The position numbers and the translations under genes were made by a program. A DNA stretch of 64,000 nt, taken from Zygnema cylindricum (lineage: Eukaryota; Streptophyta; Zygnematophyceae; Zygnematales; Zygnemataceae). Under the pieces are notes generated by a model. It saw nothing but the letters and a program-made list of their open reading frames with translations, was not told the origin of the DNA and ran no database searches. The stretch lies in assembly GCA_037447655.1 (NCBI GenBank), contig JBBHKE010000927.1:264400-328399 (forward strand). The letters run 5' to 3'. Positions 22,927 to 34,110 of the stretch are shown in pieces. How positions within the stretch are numbered: position 1 is the first letter of the stretch; the number at the start of each line of letters is the position of its first letter.

Positions 22927-23565
22927 CCATAGTTCAAATTTAGGTGAAAGTAGGCCCATACAGTATGCCTATTGTATGCAAAACATACAATATGCCCTTA
23001 AGACCCATATTGTATTGGTCGAAAAATGAAAAAAAAGGTTAACAGGGTTGAGTTGCACATCGACCGATAGAGAATTAAACGACATGTCTAAATTTTGAAA
23101 AAAAATCAGACAAAAAATATATTTTCTGTGAATTTTGAGGTGTTTTTTATTTAAACCGTCAGATTAGGACCATCGGACGGTCGCTAATCAAAGTAGCGAT
23201 CTTAAGAAGATCACATGAAAAGCCCATAACACAACTTACGATAGGACAATCTGTCATATTCACGTATGCAATTTTGAAGGCCACACTAAATAAAGCATCA
23301 AATTGACCAACCAGGTTGCCCGTCCGCGTTTTTTTTTTTTTCGGATTTTCTTTCCCGCGGAATGTCTTCCTACGTCGTGTCAGTTCGCTAGAAAAATTCG
23401 TCAGGTGGCGTGCGCTGTACCATGATCATACGTCAGATTCGTACGATCGTCGAAGAGTGCCCACAACGCACACCCATACAATATGCCTACTCTACGCGAG
23501 TTTAGTGCCAAGTTTAGTGCGCCTACCAAAGGCCTACCATAAAAACGCCTACTTTTGAACTATGG
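22927..23565. mobile_element. MITE 'family E' copy 2 with 6-bp target duplication
   Basis: A 639-bp element, inverted relative to the copy at 4220-4856, with ends CCATAGTTCAAA / TTTTGAACTATGG. TACAAG is present at 22921-22926 and 23566-23571. The interior keeps the same landmarks (catacaatatgcc, gatcttaagaagatc). No coding capacity. Confidence 0.85.
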
Positions 23566-23571
23566 TACAAG

Positions 23572-24690
23572 CCTTCGTCAAAGATTCTCGAGCGTGCGAT
23601 ATGAATTGTACAAATTGCACTTGAGTTCTTCAAGCACGTTTCTACAATATCCACCTGTCGCTATCTTAAACATTCTGTAGCCGGCCACGTTATCCTTCAG
23701 AGAGTATGAGGACGTTGGGTGTCTACTGGCTAGATGAAAGACCAATGCAAAAAAAAAAAAAAATCGGACGGTCGATGTTTATGTCCACAAGTTTGGAGAA
23801 TATCGAGAGATTCTCAATAGAGATGCTCGTAAAAAACATAAATTACACTGTACGGAATGGTAGCACAAGGCCAAATTCCGATAAGTTATCTCACTTTTTT
23901 GGCTTGATAGAGGTTTAACATACTGGGAATCAATATTAGGGAAACATTCCATTGGACAAAAAGTGGGGTTCGTTAATGACGCAGTATGTTTTCGTAGTGT
24001 GTCGAACAGAACCTCACCATTTTTTTTTGTTAGACGAAACATCGTTACTCGAAAGTTGTCCGGAAGCTCTAATGGTATGGGCTTAATTATTTACTGTTGC
24101 ATGCTTTACTTGTTGAGATTCGCGAAGCAATCACGCACATCATTCAGTGGGCCCTAGCTCTCGTCGCAAGGAGAGTTGGGGCCCGCTGGTTGATTACCAT
24201 TGGTACACGAGAAAAAGCAAAAAAATATCCACTTTGAACAAGCGATCACCGCCATACACGTCGTACATGCCATGTGCCTCTGGACACGCCGAATAAAGGT
24301 CAGGTGAAAATATCCTCGCACGCTTCGTTTGACATCCACCGACATTTAATGTTTTCCGCGACCTTCAAAGTTTGCCTCGTATTTTTGCCAACCCGTTCCG
24401 AAATTTTGATTTTCATTTTCAAAATCAAATTTAGGCTGCAAACTTTACGTACTAATCATTAACTAATCCTTAACTACCTCAGGTTGTTTAGATATTTCTT
24501 ACAAATGTTTCGTTTGTAGATCTTTTGAGATTTACATAATCTCGACTCTAACGTATGTGGCGCCAATCATAATTGATGAAGGTTTGTTATAGGCCCAACA
24601 AAATGGAGCCGACTTTTAGTAAACGGGGTTAGGACACTTGTCCGTACATTTATTGGAACCGCCTAATGGAATGTTAACCCTTAGCTTTTC
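23572..24690. other. Intergenic stretch without recognised gene
   Basis: Short frames only, none with recognisable content. An A12-14 run lies near 23749-23763. No clear element ends were seen. Confidence 0.4.
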
Positions 24691-24693
24691 TTA

Positions 24694-25388
24694 GGGCGTG
24701 TTCCCATGTAACCGATATTTTGAAACGTTATTTTGGAATTTAGCGCTGATTTTACGGTGTACTTTTCAAAGTGTGCTTATGTGAATCGTTACTTGCACGT
24801 TTATTATTTTGAATATGTGGCAGTAATACACGTCGCCAATACTTGCGAAACCCAAAATGCTGACATTTGTAGACGCCAACGATCTCGGAACAAACTGCGG
24901 ACATTTGTACGCCGCAAAGAGCTCCTGACATACTGGGACAATTGTCGACGCCGACTGTCATTTGTTGACGCCCACACGTGAACGACATAATCAATCGCCT
25001 ACGTCTACAAAATGACATTTGTAGACGCCCGCAAGTGGACAACATAAGCAAACGGACAAACACCTTTTTTTTCGTGTACTCTCCCAACCGCAAAAAAAAA
25101 ATGAAAACATTTGACGCGTGCAATCCAGGCTTTCTATTCGTCAATAGGGTAGTATTTTGATTAAAATCAGATCGCGATTTGATTCCAGTGCAAGTGTGAA
25201 GATGAGTTGGAAGTGGATCGCGATGATAATAACGCCAAATTGCCGTACCTTCCAAGTTCCAAGATGACGCAAAATGTACTTGTGTTTTTGCCCATTTTTC
25301 GTACGGCGTAATATTTTCTCGTTGGAAGTCCCATTTTCTGTGAAAACGACAGAAAAAAACCCTTACTTGAACACATGGGAACACGCCC
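24694..25388. mobile_element. TTA-flanked MITE 'family A' copy 2 (695 bp)
   Basis: Ends GGGCGTGTTCCCATGT / ACATGGGAACACGCCC with TTA on both sides (24691-24693, 25389-25391). The interior is the reverse complement of the copy at 19323-20008, with high similarity (for example gtttgttccgagatcgttgg there). The apparent reading frames are conserved only because the copies are recent. Confidence 0.85.
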
Positions 25389-25739
25389 TTAGTGATGTCA
25401 ACTTTTCCTTTTGTATCTGTCGACGAGTACAATTTGTTATGATAACAATTTCTTACATCCGACCGGAATGCCGTACTGACACGTGTGGCTCAGCTGATCG
25501 CTTAAATGAGATTCTTATCTAGTATCCAAATCAAATATGGACAGTTGCGACAATGAACTTTGGGCAACTTTGGAAAAGTCTTCGATGACGTACAACTTCT
25601 AGGTTGAATAGTACAATAGGCGAAATGGCATGTGTGTACTGACGACTGCTAAAGCATCATGCTCGGACCATATGACGCTTGTGGCGTCATCCCTAGAAAA
25701 AGTAAAAAACCATTTAACATGTGATTAGCAATAAAACTC

Positions 25740-26706
25740 TAAGAGTGTGTGACGCCTGTTTAAGTAAGGGTTTTTTCCGCCGTTTTCATATAAAATGGGA
25801 CATGCAACGAGAAAACATTACGCCGTACGAAAAGTGGGCAAGAACCAAAGTATGTTTTGCGTCATTGTGGAACTTGGACTATACATTATTTGGCGTTATT
25901 ATCATCTCGTACCACTTCCACGTCATGCCAGCTCATCTTCACACTGGTAATGGAATCAAATCGCGACCTGATTCTTACCAAAATAACACCCTATCGACAA
26001 ATTGAAAGCCGGTATTGCACGCGTGAAACGTCTTCCTAACATTTTGAACGAGGGAAACTACACGCTATTTTCTCCCTTGCTCGTCACGCGCATGTACGTA
26101 CAAAAATGACAAGCATGTACGGAAAAAAAATCGTTGGGGTCTTGGACCTCCACTTTCATTCATGGGTCATTTGCACAAGTTTACGACGTCCCCGTTTCTC
26201 CCCATCTTTCTCATTCGACCGCTCCTTTCCCTCTCATCTCTATATAAAATGCATCAATAATAGTATCAAATGAAAGATATTTTTTGTTTACTTATTTTTG
26301 AATATTTTTGGTCTCAATTTGATGGCATATCGAATGATAAAAGGTAAGAAAAAGAATCCGGAAGCCATGGCGGAAAGTTTACGAGCTGATGACGTCACAA
26401 GTTAGCATGACTTCCCAGTGTCACAAACCCTAAACATCGACAATGTCATAAAAACCTCGACTTCTACAACCGTCGCCGTTTTTGTAGACGTCACCAATTT
26501 TAGGAAGTTTAGTAGTCGTCTACATTTTGTTTCGTACTATCATAACTGTCGCAAATTTTGTAGACGTTTACAACTGTCACATATTTGAAGTAATGAAGGC
26601 GCAAGTAATGATTGACATAGGAACACTTTGAAAAGTTCACCGTAAAATCTGCGCTAAAATCCAAATTAACATTTCAAAGTTTTGGTTACATGGGCACACA
26701 CCCTAA
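25740..26706. mobile_element. Degenerate relative of the family A MITEs
   Basis: The left part repeats family A words (taagggttttttccgccgtt, gaaaatgggaca-like, cattacgccgtacgaaaa). The right end reads gttacatgggcacacaccc. The middle (26040-26500) is unrelated, so this is a diverged or composite member. The ends are not clean. Confidence 0.5.
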
Positions 26707-26784
26707 AACTGTTAAACCTTACGTGAAACTGATCTGCCAATGGACTTTTTTCAATGACGTAACGGTGATACAAAAAAATGTAAA

Positions 26785-26850
26785 GTTTCTTTCAAAACGT
26801 ACGATGGAAAAACAATCAGGATACAAAAGGAGTTAAAAAAAAAAAAAAAA
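26785..26850. mobile_element. Possible 3' tail of the R2-type retroelement
   Basis: The text 'cgatggaaaaacaatcagg' with 'atacaaaagg' and an A17 run resembles 14625-14665 of the R2-type element's 3' UTR (gcgatggaaaaaaccatcaa, agtacaaaggg). It could be a strongly 5'-truncated insertion. The match is short. Confidence 0.3.
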
Positions 26851-27404
26851 ACAAAATCATTGTAAGACGACAACATGGCTTACAGCCAAGAGAGATACGT
26901 TGTTATTTTATCGTGATTTGCAGGAATTGCGCAAAAGTACTGTAGCTTTCACGCTAAAATGCCATAAAACATGTAGAACTTGTTAAATGTACGATTTTCA
27001 CGTCCTTCGTAATAATTGAGAAACGACCCTTGGGAGCGACTGCGGTCACACTCGAGAATGGGTTCAGCCAATAAACCTGATTTAGAGTCCTTAGTCCATA
27101 GAAGACAAAAAGAATTGTACAGAATCGTGACAGTCACTCGTGCACATTCGTAATGCAAGTTTATCATTGACGCCTAAAACTTCGAAAGAGAATAGACAAA
27201 CAAGAAAATCAAGTCCAAAGGAAAGACATCTTTGTTACGCGCCGAGCTTTTGACACCGCGTGCGTTATCCGCACTTCCAGTATCGACATATCGACCTACC
27301 CTCAAACGGAACACATGAAGCGGAGAAAGCGACCACTACGAAGAAAACACGTATAGCGGAGCGCCAACAGAGACGTGACTTGTCGTACACCATCAGATAA
27401 CTTA

Positions 27405-28823
27405 GGGTGCGTCTCCATGTACTTGATCTTAGATAATTTACTTTGTTTTTTAGCGCAGATCCGGCGGACTCGGATTTCGGGTGTTCCTGTGTCTACCAAA
27501 CGAAGTTGTCACTTAAAGGCGTGACGATTGTATACATTGACAATGCCCGTTATGGCTGTCGACAGTGTACAATCTGTGATGACGCACCAAATTGTACTCC
27601 CAAAATCGTGTACCTTGAAAATAAACAAAACAAAACGTGCGCACGAAATTAGTATGCATTTAATCGTACGTGAACGCAAATCGCGTTCACATCATAAACA
27701 CATGAACCGACGAAAACTCGCACGTGGGAACGCAAATTATGCACGCGTGCCAAAATCGTGCGTGCATGCATGAAACCGCGCGCGCGTGCCTTAAACTGCG
27801 CGTGCATACAAAATACCGCGCGTGCGTGCAAAATACCGCGCGTGCGTGAGAAATACCGCGCGTGCGTGAGAAATACTGCGCGTGCGTGAGAAATACTGCG
27901 CGTGCGTGCAGAATACCGCGCGTGCGTGCATTATATCGTGCGCGCACACCAAATATCGCGCGTGCGGGCATGATATCGTGTGCGCATGCAACCGACGCGA
28001 TGCGGCATGACATTGTGAACGTCGCATAACCTTGCGTGACATTTGTAGACGTTCAGCATTTCAACTCTCTGCCTTAAAGGATGTCCATGGCTGAAGAAGT
28101 GTCGTTTCCGCTACTTTTCTGTACGGTTGCCTCTTTGATAAATTCCGCGCGATTTGAATCCTTGTTCTACCTCATATGCACTAATAATTGTGGGTTTTCA
28201 TTTTTTTTAAAACAAAAGAAGTGCTTGAAAACCTTTGATTGCGGTCGAAAAACGACACACACACTGTTTTCTCCGGGTTCCCACCGGTCAGCATAGAGCC
28301 GCCTCGTGACAGGATGAGGAAGAGTGAAGGCTGAAGGAGAGAATGTGAGCCTCCGTGAGAGAGGCGGCGTGTGCGACTTGCTTGGGGCTCCCTTGGAGAT
28401 TTCGTCAAATGGCATTGGAATTTTCAGACCCCTGGAATGGAAAAATCCGTACTGAACGAAATGCGACAAAACAAAAAATCGTGTTCACTGTACCTTTCGC
28501 CGTCGCTTGAATTCGATTGAAATTTGTGAATTTATTTACACGTGCAAGTACGTGTTCCTAATTTTTTTTCGAAAATACTTTGATTTAAAACACATCTTTC
28601 CTGTGTTGTTAACAAAAGTTTGAAAATGACATTTTTTGGCGTGGCCGTGGGTCGTAGAACACAAGACGACAACATGTAGTACATCCTAAATTCGATGATT
28701 ACATAAAATGTACTTCTCATTTTTTCTATTTTTTTGTACGGTTGAAACTTACGCGGTACGGTTCTAAGTTTTACAGGAAAACAACAGAAGAAAATCCTTA
28801 CATAGGCACATGGAGACGCACCC
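27405..28823. mobile_element. TTA-flanked element (1419 bp) carrying a 20-bp-period array
   Basis: Ends GGGTGCGTCTCCATGT / ACATGGAGACGCACCC, with TTA at 27402-27404 and 28824-28826. The ends are related to those of family A (GGGCGTGTCCCCATGT). The interior contains the CG-rich array at 27735-27985. Only short frames are present. A left end of the same type (TTAGGGTGTGTCCCCATG) occurs alone at 13639. Confidence 0.75.
27735..27985. repeat. 20-bp tandem array, CGCGCGTGCGTG core
   Basis: About twelve units, each exactly 20 bp, of the type ccgcgcgtgcgtgmaaaata. The core is alternating purine-pyrimidine and very CpG-rich, in an otherwise AT-rich window. Minus-strand frames read as repeated His-Ala-Arg peptides and are artefacts of the repeat. 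Confidence 0.85.
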
Positions 28824-28955
28824 TTACAAATCGAAAGGACACCATTCGATGCAAAATAAAACTTGGAAGACGCGCTTTACGGTAACAAAACTGCGGCAAC
28901 CACATAGAAATAGAAGTGATGTGCAAACCTACTTTCTCACTTTACTTGAACTCTA

Positions 28956-29174
28956 CACTGTGAATTGCTATTAGTGTTAATGTTTTTTTTGCCTCTTAAA
29001 GCATTGTTTATCCGTACACACATCTCCGACTGTGGATCTGACGGTTGCAATTAAAAGGTGAAATTCTAAGCTTTCGTTTGGTGGTCTCAAATTGAAAATC
29101 GGACAAGGGTGTACCGAGAAAAGATGTTTTTAAGTGGCGAAAAAAAATATTAACATTAATAGCGATGCACAGTG
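28956..29174. mobile_element. MITE (219 bp) of the same group as 3978-4193
   Basis: The left end CACTGTGAATTGCTATTAG follows TA. The right end is its inverted copy (atagcgatgcacagtg). The interior matches the 4-kb and 20.8-kb relatives (cctcttaaagcat, ccgtacacac). The right-hand TA is lost. Confidence 0.65.
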
Positions 29175-29299
29175 AAGTTTGAGAGCGAGCACATGTTGGC
29201 TTTTAACTTACAACTGGAACCTAATCACCGAAACGTTACATTGAACTTAGACGCAAATTGTAGAATGATGTGAAACGAAGCCACTCAAAACGAAAGTAC

Positions 29300-29700
29300 T
29301 AGAAGACCTGTATGGAAAAAATAATTCGCACGAAACGAAATAAACCTTTGTACACGATAAAGAATTGGACTCCCTTAAAAATAAAACTAAATGAAAAATA
29401 TGCGCGTCATCACGCGCGACCAAATCAAGCCACACTATTTGACGACGCCAAGATGTGCTCTCAAAAGTGTTCACATAAAGTGAGGGAGTGGGCTTGCCAG
29501 CAACACTTTTATTTAAATGTGCTTCCCGCAATTTTGTTACCGCAAACCTTGGCCGACCGTGTGAATTGCTCACTTTATTACGACGGTCGACGTTCACAAG
29601 CTCGCAGCAAAATTTAACCGGTTGTTTCAATACTGTACTTTGCGAGTCAAAGCTGTTCAACAAATCGACCGTCAAATCGGAACTCAACAGTACTAAAATT
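29300..29700. repeat. Dispersed repeat shared with 56.90-57.27 kb
   Basis: Words such as cgcacgaaacgaaataaac, ttggccgaccgtgtgaattg, acggtcgacgttc and tcgaccgtcaaatc recur in the same order at 56893-57270 (partly inverted around the palindrome there). An hAT-type end (gtgctgtgtatc) follows at about 29703. The plus and minus frames here are not protein-like. Confidence 0.55.
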
Positions 29701-29704
29701 GAGT

Positions 29705-30935
29705 GCTGTGTATCAATAAAAATTTTATAGCAATAACACCGATACCGATAGTTATCGGTTATCGAACTAAATTGAGGGGAAAAAAGAAAAAAGGGAGAGA
29801 TTTTGTTGTTGTACCTTTCTCTCCCACTCCCTCCCTTGTTCTCCCTTTATCTCAGTCTTCCCCTTTATTTCTTCCTTCCAATTTTTCCTGCAAAATGCAA
29901 ACTTTCTTGTAGCGTTTGTATCTATGAAGGTTTTGTACTGTAAACAGTTATCCCATTGACTATAAGATAATATGCATCTGTTCATTATTAGTTTATTACC
30001 ATTGCCATTGCTGTTATTATTGCTCACGTTCGTGGTTTACAAAAACAAAAGGGTGATCGGTAACGTCACATACAGATTAGAATCGCGTATGATAGACGTT
30101 GGATACATGTAGGTTCTTAACTAGCACGAATAATGTGAAAAAAAAACGCGTGTACGAATATCTCGAGCGTGAATCCTACACCATTTTCAAGGAACAGCTC
30201 CAGCAATATTATAGGACACTACCCATCCCTTATCAGTGAGTACACCACGAATCATTACGAGGGTAAAAAAAAACTATTGGCTCGAGATTTACATCAGGCT
30301 TATTATGTCTAATCCACTTTCACATGATGTTTCTGTTTTCAAAAAAACGGCGAGTGTGTCACATAGGGGCTAGACTTTAGGGTTACCAATATAGTGTTAT
30401 AAACCTTGATGACGATGCGCGGTGTACGTCGCGGTTTACCCTTCATCAATTCCACAAGTCAGAAAGATATTAGTGAACAGCCATTATATTTCTGTATGAC
30501 TGTGCTTATCAAAAACATCATGTTTTCAGCTCAAGCTTCGGCAACAATAGTAAAGTACAATACGTACAGAGACTCATACACAAAGGACTTTTAAGCTTAT
30601 ACACTCACAAGAATCGAGTCCAAGAATGAAGCGAGCAATAGAAAGGTAACCTTCTCACTTTCCTTTCATCATGATGCCAAGATTAAAAGTCTGGAAAACC
30701 CTGTGATGAGAAAAAACTTTTGAATGTCCTAGAAATCTGCAATACTAATTGCCACTGTTCATTGCTATTAGTGTTAATCACTCTTATTATAAGTGAATGT
30801 TTTTACGAGCCAGAACAATTAAGTGCTAACCCAGTGTAAGCCAAGTTGCGGAACCTAATATAGTGTAGTCAATTCTAGTACAGAGTTAAAGCTGATAATC
30901 CACTAACTCTAATAACAAAGGCTTCTTCACAAAAG
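29705..30935. other. Region without recognised gene
   Basis: Contains a short hAT-like subterminal remnant (accgataccgatagttatcgg) at about 29738-29760 and low-complexity CT-rich text at 29815-29890. No supported gene on either strand. Confidence 0.4.
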
Positions 30936-31110
30936 ATGTCACAAAAGATAACATTAAAGAACACAACAGTAGAGAAGATAAGATTAGAGAAGGTACCATT
31001 AAAGAAGATAAAATTGGAGAAGATAAGATTAGAGAAGATACCATTAAAAAAGATAAAATTGGAGAAGATAAGATCAGAGAAGTTCAGATTAGAGAAGATA
31101 CCATTAGAGT
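30936..31110. repeat. Short-period tandem repeat (AGAAGATA-type)
   Basis: Imperfect 15-bp units (agagaagataagatt, aaagaagataaaatt) arranged in a higher-order repeat of about 45-60 bp. It generates a Lys/Glu/Ile-rich pseudo-peptide that should not be taken as a gene. Confidence 0.8.
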
Positions 31111-31534
31111 GCTCCAAAATGTTATCTTCAATAGGAGTAACTCCTCATCCTTTGACATGCTTCCCTTTCCACTCCATCTGACACATCATCAACTTTACTT
31201 CTTCAATTCTTACAGAAGGTTAAAGAGAGTAGAAAGGTGAATTCATAAAGGTTGTAAAGAGTGGAAACCTGACTGACTTATTGATTTATTGAAATCGTTT
31301 GACACTTACAAATCAAAATCTCCATGAATGTAGGCGAGGGATTTTATTCCCATTTGAGCCCAACACTCACATTAACACCAAATGCATGACAAAAACTGTC
31401 AGATTAGGTTAACCGCTCAATCGTCCTATTTATTATGTACAAACCTAGAATTCTTCTCAGCCTACAAACTTGTCAAAACCCTAATCGGTATTCCAATTGC
31501 AAATGCCCTAAAAATATCATTTAGTCAACCCAGA

Positions 31535-31727
31535 TCAATGCCTCTCGTTTGGATCTAGAGGCTTTTCTAAAATTGCTGTAAATTTGACAGTATCACCTGC
31601 CTTACTCCATTGTTTCCACGAATGCCGTTTGTACCCAAGAAGAGCCACAACATCTGTAAATGATTCCATTTTTTTTACCGGCTGGTAGAACCGATCCAAC
31701 CAGATAAGACCTCCGGGCCGAAGAACC
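31535..31727 (-). CDS. Last exon of a SAM-dependent methyltransferase (partial)
   Basis: After an acceptor TTTTGCAG the exon encodes about 63 residues to a TGA at 31535. It opens with VLRPGGLIWLDRF, the motif that follows the last Rossmann strand of plant class I methyltransferases, continues with LLGYKRHSWKQW and ends FTAILEKPLDPNERH. The family's usual ending is a similar LEKP. The substrate cannot be inferred from this piece. Upstream exons should lie at higher coordinates. They are not visible, and a 10-N assembly gap begins 200 bp upstream, so the gene may be truncated by misassembly or by transposons. The intron entry is phase 1: one exon base completes the codon before VLRPGG. Confidence 0.6.
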
Positions 31728-31747
31728 CTGCAAAATACACGGAAAAT

Positions 31748-31870
31748 CGTCAATATCGGGGTAAAATAAACATGTATTGGTGTTAAATCGTCAATATCGG
31801 GGCAAAATAAACATGTATTGGTGTTAAATCGACAATATCCGGGTGAAAGAAACACATAAATTGGTGTGGT
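31748..31870. repeat. 41-bp tandem repeat, three copies
   Basis: Units start at 31748, 31789 and 31830 (cgtcaatatcggggtaaaat and onward). The third is diverged. They lie in the intron next to the methyltransferase exon. Confidence 0.85.
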
Positions 31871-31927
31871 CATTTTATCACAATCCAGGATTCAAAGTTA
31901 GAACATTAGTAGGGCAAAAAAAAAAAA

Positions 31928-31937
31928 NNNNNNNNNN
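31928..31937. other. Assembly gap (10 N)
   Basis: Ten N follow an A-rich run. The sequence to the right (repeats of 'aaagcacg') does not continue the sequence to the left, so linkage across this point is not shown by the sequence itself. Confidence 0.95.
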
Positions 31938-32087
31938 AGCACGCTATGAAACGCAAAGCACGCATCCATAACGCTAAAGCTCATAAAGCACGATCTGGAA
32001 AATAAAGCACGCCATACGAAACTAAGCATGCATACGTTCGATAAAGCTTCATATCTGCACCCCATAGCAAATCTCTCTTAGCGTTAA

Positions 32088-32431
32088 GGGCCCGCGGCGA
32101 AGTTATATAATATAAAAAAACTCAGCCCTTGGGTACATCCAAACGCGCGTGTACATCAAACCCTCCCAAAAATGGGAACCTTCCACCTAAAACAGTGCGC
32201 ATGACGTTTGAAACAACCGGCTAGGCCTAACCAAAATTAGCCTACGTCTAGTCTAATTTACATGCATGAAACTACTTAAGATGTTGGCCAATAGGCGGCC
32301 AACAAAGTTTGCAGTACGCGTGACAAAATCCACCTTCCAAGGGTAAAAACCCTCCCAAACTACATGTGCGCGCAAACCTACATGGGTTCCCGACTCAAAA
32401 AAATATAATATATTGAAGCGGCGCCCGGGAA
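32088..32431. repeat. Inverted repeat, probable MITE
   Basis: The left arm (gcccgcggcgaagttatata, at 32088 on) and right arm (tatattgaagcggcgcccgg, ending about 32431) are imperfect inverted copies over about 70 bp, including matching words for 'actcagcccttgggtacat'. Arm mismatches are frequent. Target duplications are not clear. Confidence 0.55.
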
Positions 32432-32649
32432 TTGCGATTCTCTCTAAACGATACCCCACGTCTATACTTCGAAATAGCTTGCATACGTACGAATCAAAGC
32501 ATACCGCACGAAATAAAAGGTCTAGCACGAAATACTCGAAATCGCAATACCTACGCACGAAACGCAAAGTATCGCACGAAATTAGTACATTTCAATGAAA
32601 CGTGAAAATAAATTAATCGACGTGAAATTACACTTGTGAACGAAACAAC

Positions 32650-33018
32650 ATGAAATCGTGCGTGCATGCATAAAATCGCGCGTGCATGCATGAATTCGTG
32701 CGCGTGTGCCTTAAATCGTGCGTGCATGCAAAATACCGCGCTTGCGTGAAAAACACCGCGCGTGCTTGCAAAATACCGCCCGTGCGTGGGAAATACTGCG
32801 CATGCGTGTGAAATACCACGAGTGTTTGAGAAATACTGCACATGCATGAAAAATATTGCGCGTGCGTGAGATATACCGCGCCTCTGAGATAGATGCCGCG
32901 TGTGCTTGAGAAACATCACGCGTGTGTGAGAAATACCGCTCGTGCATGAAAAATATCGCGCATACATTCATAACATCGCATGCGCGCCGCAAATTTTGCG
33001 CGTGCGGGCATGGTACCG
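32650..33018. repeat. 20-bp tandem array 2, CGCGCGTGCGTG core
   Basis: About eighteen diverged 20-bp units of the type aaataccgcgcgtgcgtgag. Flanks resemble those of the array at 27735-27985 (cacgaaattagta to the left, gatgcggcatgaca to the right). It is probably an older copy of the same element. No clean element ends were found here. Confidence 0.8.
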
Positions 33019-33776
33019 TGCACGCGAGTTACTGACATGATGCGGCATGACAGTTGTCGTGCATGAGCGACAAGCAAGCGAATATGCATCAAAATCAGCA
33101 AAGTCATGCTCACAAACATATATACCAACAAACTTAAATATGAAAAGTCAAAAAATATATACACCATGAGAAGGAATAAAGGTGAAAATGACCCAAAGAG
33201 AAAAAGGGGAAGAATACTCCTTTAGAGTGAAGTGGACCTAATAATTCCCCACTCAGCTCCTCAACGTGTAGAGGAGCTGGTCAACACAGCTGAGGGCCCG
33301 GAACACATATGGAGGCAGCAATGGTCGCACGGGTTGAAAGATGATGGAGGTGAGACACACTCCCTATGGAACCCTTGATCACCACCTGTGCATGCATAAA
33401 CCCTCTACGAACACAACATCCTATTAGTATCTCCATCTTCCACGTGGAGAATGTGTGGAGAGACAATGGTGTTGATGGTATCCAAGTGATGACGCGAGTC
33501 GTTGAGAAAATCGCGCTCACTGAAACTATCTCACAAAGGTGGGGTGCGCGGAAGGATCCTTTCTAGGAAAAGAGAGTCACAATTGTCTTACCCCAGTTCG
33601 ATACTGCAAAATGTAGGGATAGCGGAAGCCGAATGTGCCATAGTGGGCAACGGTTTGCGGGCTGAGACAAGAGGGAGGCAGATTTTGCGTCCCAAAAAAT
33701 TAGAGGGTCGGTAAGAGAAGGTCTGATCATGCATATCTACTCCTCCACCGAATCAGAAGATAACATCTTGTCCCAC

Positions 33777-34110
33777 TCAACATTCATAGTTGTTGGATTT
33801 GGTGACCAATGCTCGGAGAAAAACATCCACGGACTCACACTCGGTTCTGTTGTGAAACCGAAAGACAAGAGGGTCCTTGGTAATTCCAAACACCGGCTCT
33901 GTGGTACCGGTTGAAGTAAGAAGTTGAGTAGACGTGGCTTTGAGCTTGTCTGCTGTCAAACCAGGCTTGAGCGTAATTCCGGATCCAAGGATTAAGGGTT
34001 TGGCTCCGGTGTCCATGAGAGGTAGAGAAGGAGCAACACCATAAACGGAGAAGGACTTTTGATAATTGTTCAAGAAACTGATGAGAGGATCAAGGTCACG
34101 GCGCTCATCC
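33777..34110 (-). pseudogene. Ty3/gypsy-type aspartic protease fragment
   Basis: On the minus strand the frame reads VAPSLPLMDTGAKPLILGSG and continues LTADKLKAT...ECESVDVFLRALVTKSNNYE. The DTGA catalytic motif sits where gypsy proteases carry it, and the following 'vtdatnyd'-like segment is typical of plant and algal gypsy polyproteins. Upstream gag-like sequence (34110-34600, minus) is broken by stops. The enzyme would process the element polyprotein. No reverse transcriptase follows, so this is a fragment. Confidence 0.65.

Noticed and set aside
24752-25432. 226-codon minus-strand frame
   Set aside because: It lies across the TTA-flanked MITE, has no domain content, and the matching frame in the other copy is broken.
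27735-27985. CRISPR-like array
   Set aside because: Units are contiguous 20-bp tandem repeats without unique spacers, and the genome is eukaryotic.
27649-28042. Overlapping minus-strand frames with repeated His-Ala-Arg-Ala-Val-Phe peptides
   Set aside because: They arise from the 20-bp DNA repeat. Two of the three minus frames stay open for the same reason, so a protein is not supported.
30936-31181. Lys/Glu/Ile-rich frames on both strands
   Set aside because: Products of the short-period tandem repeat.
32551-33167. Further frames with His-Ala-Arg repeats
   Set aside because: Same 20-bp array artefact as at 27.7 kb; open in several frames.
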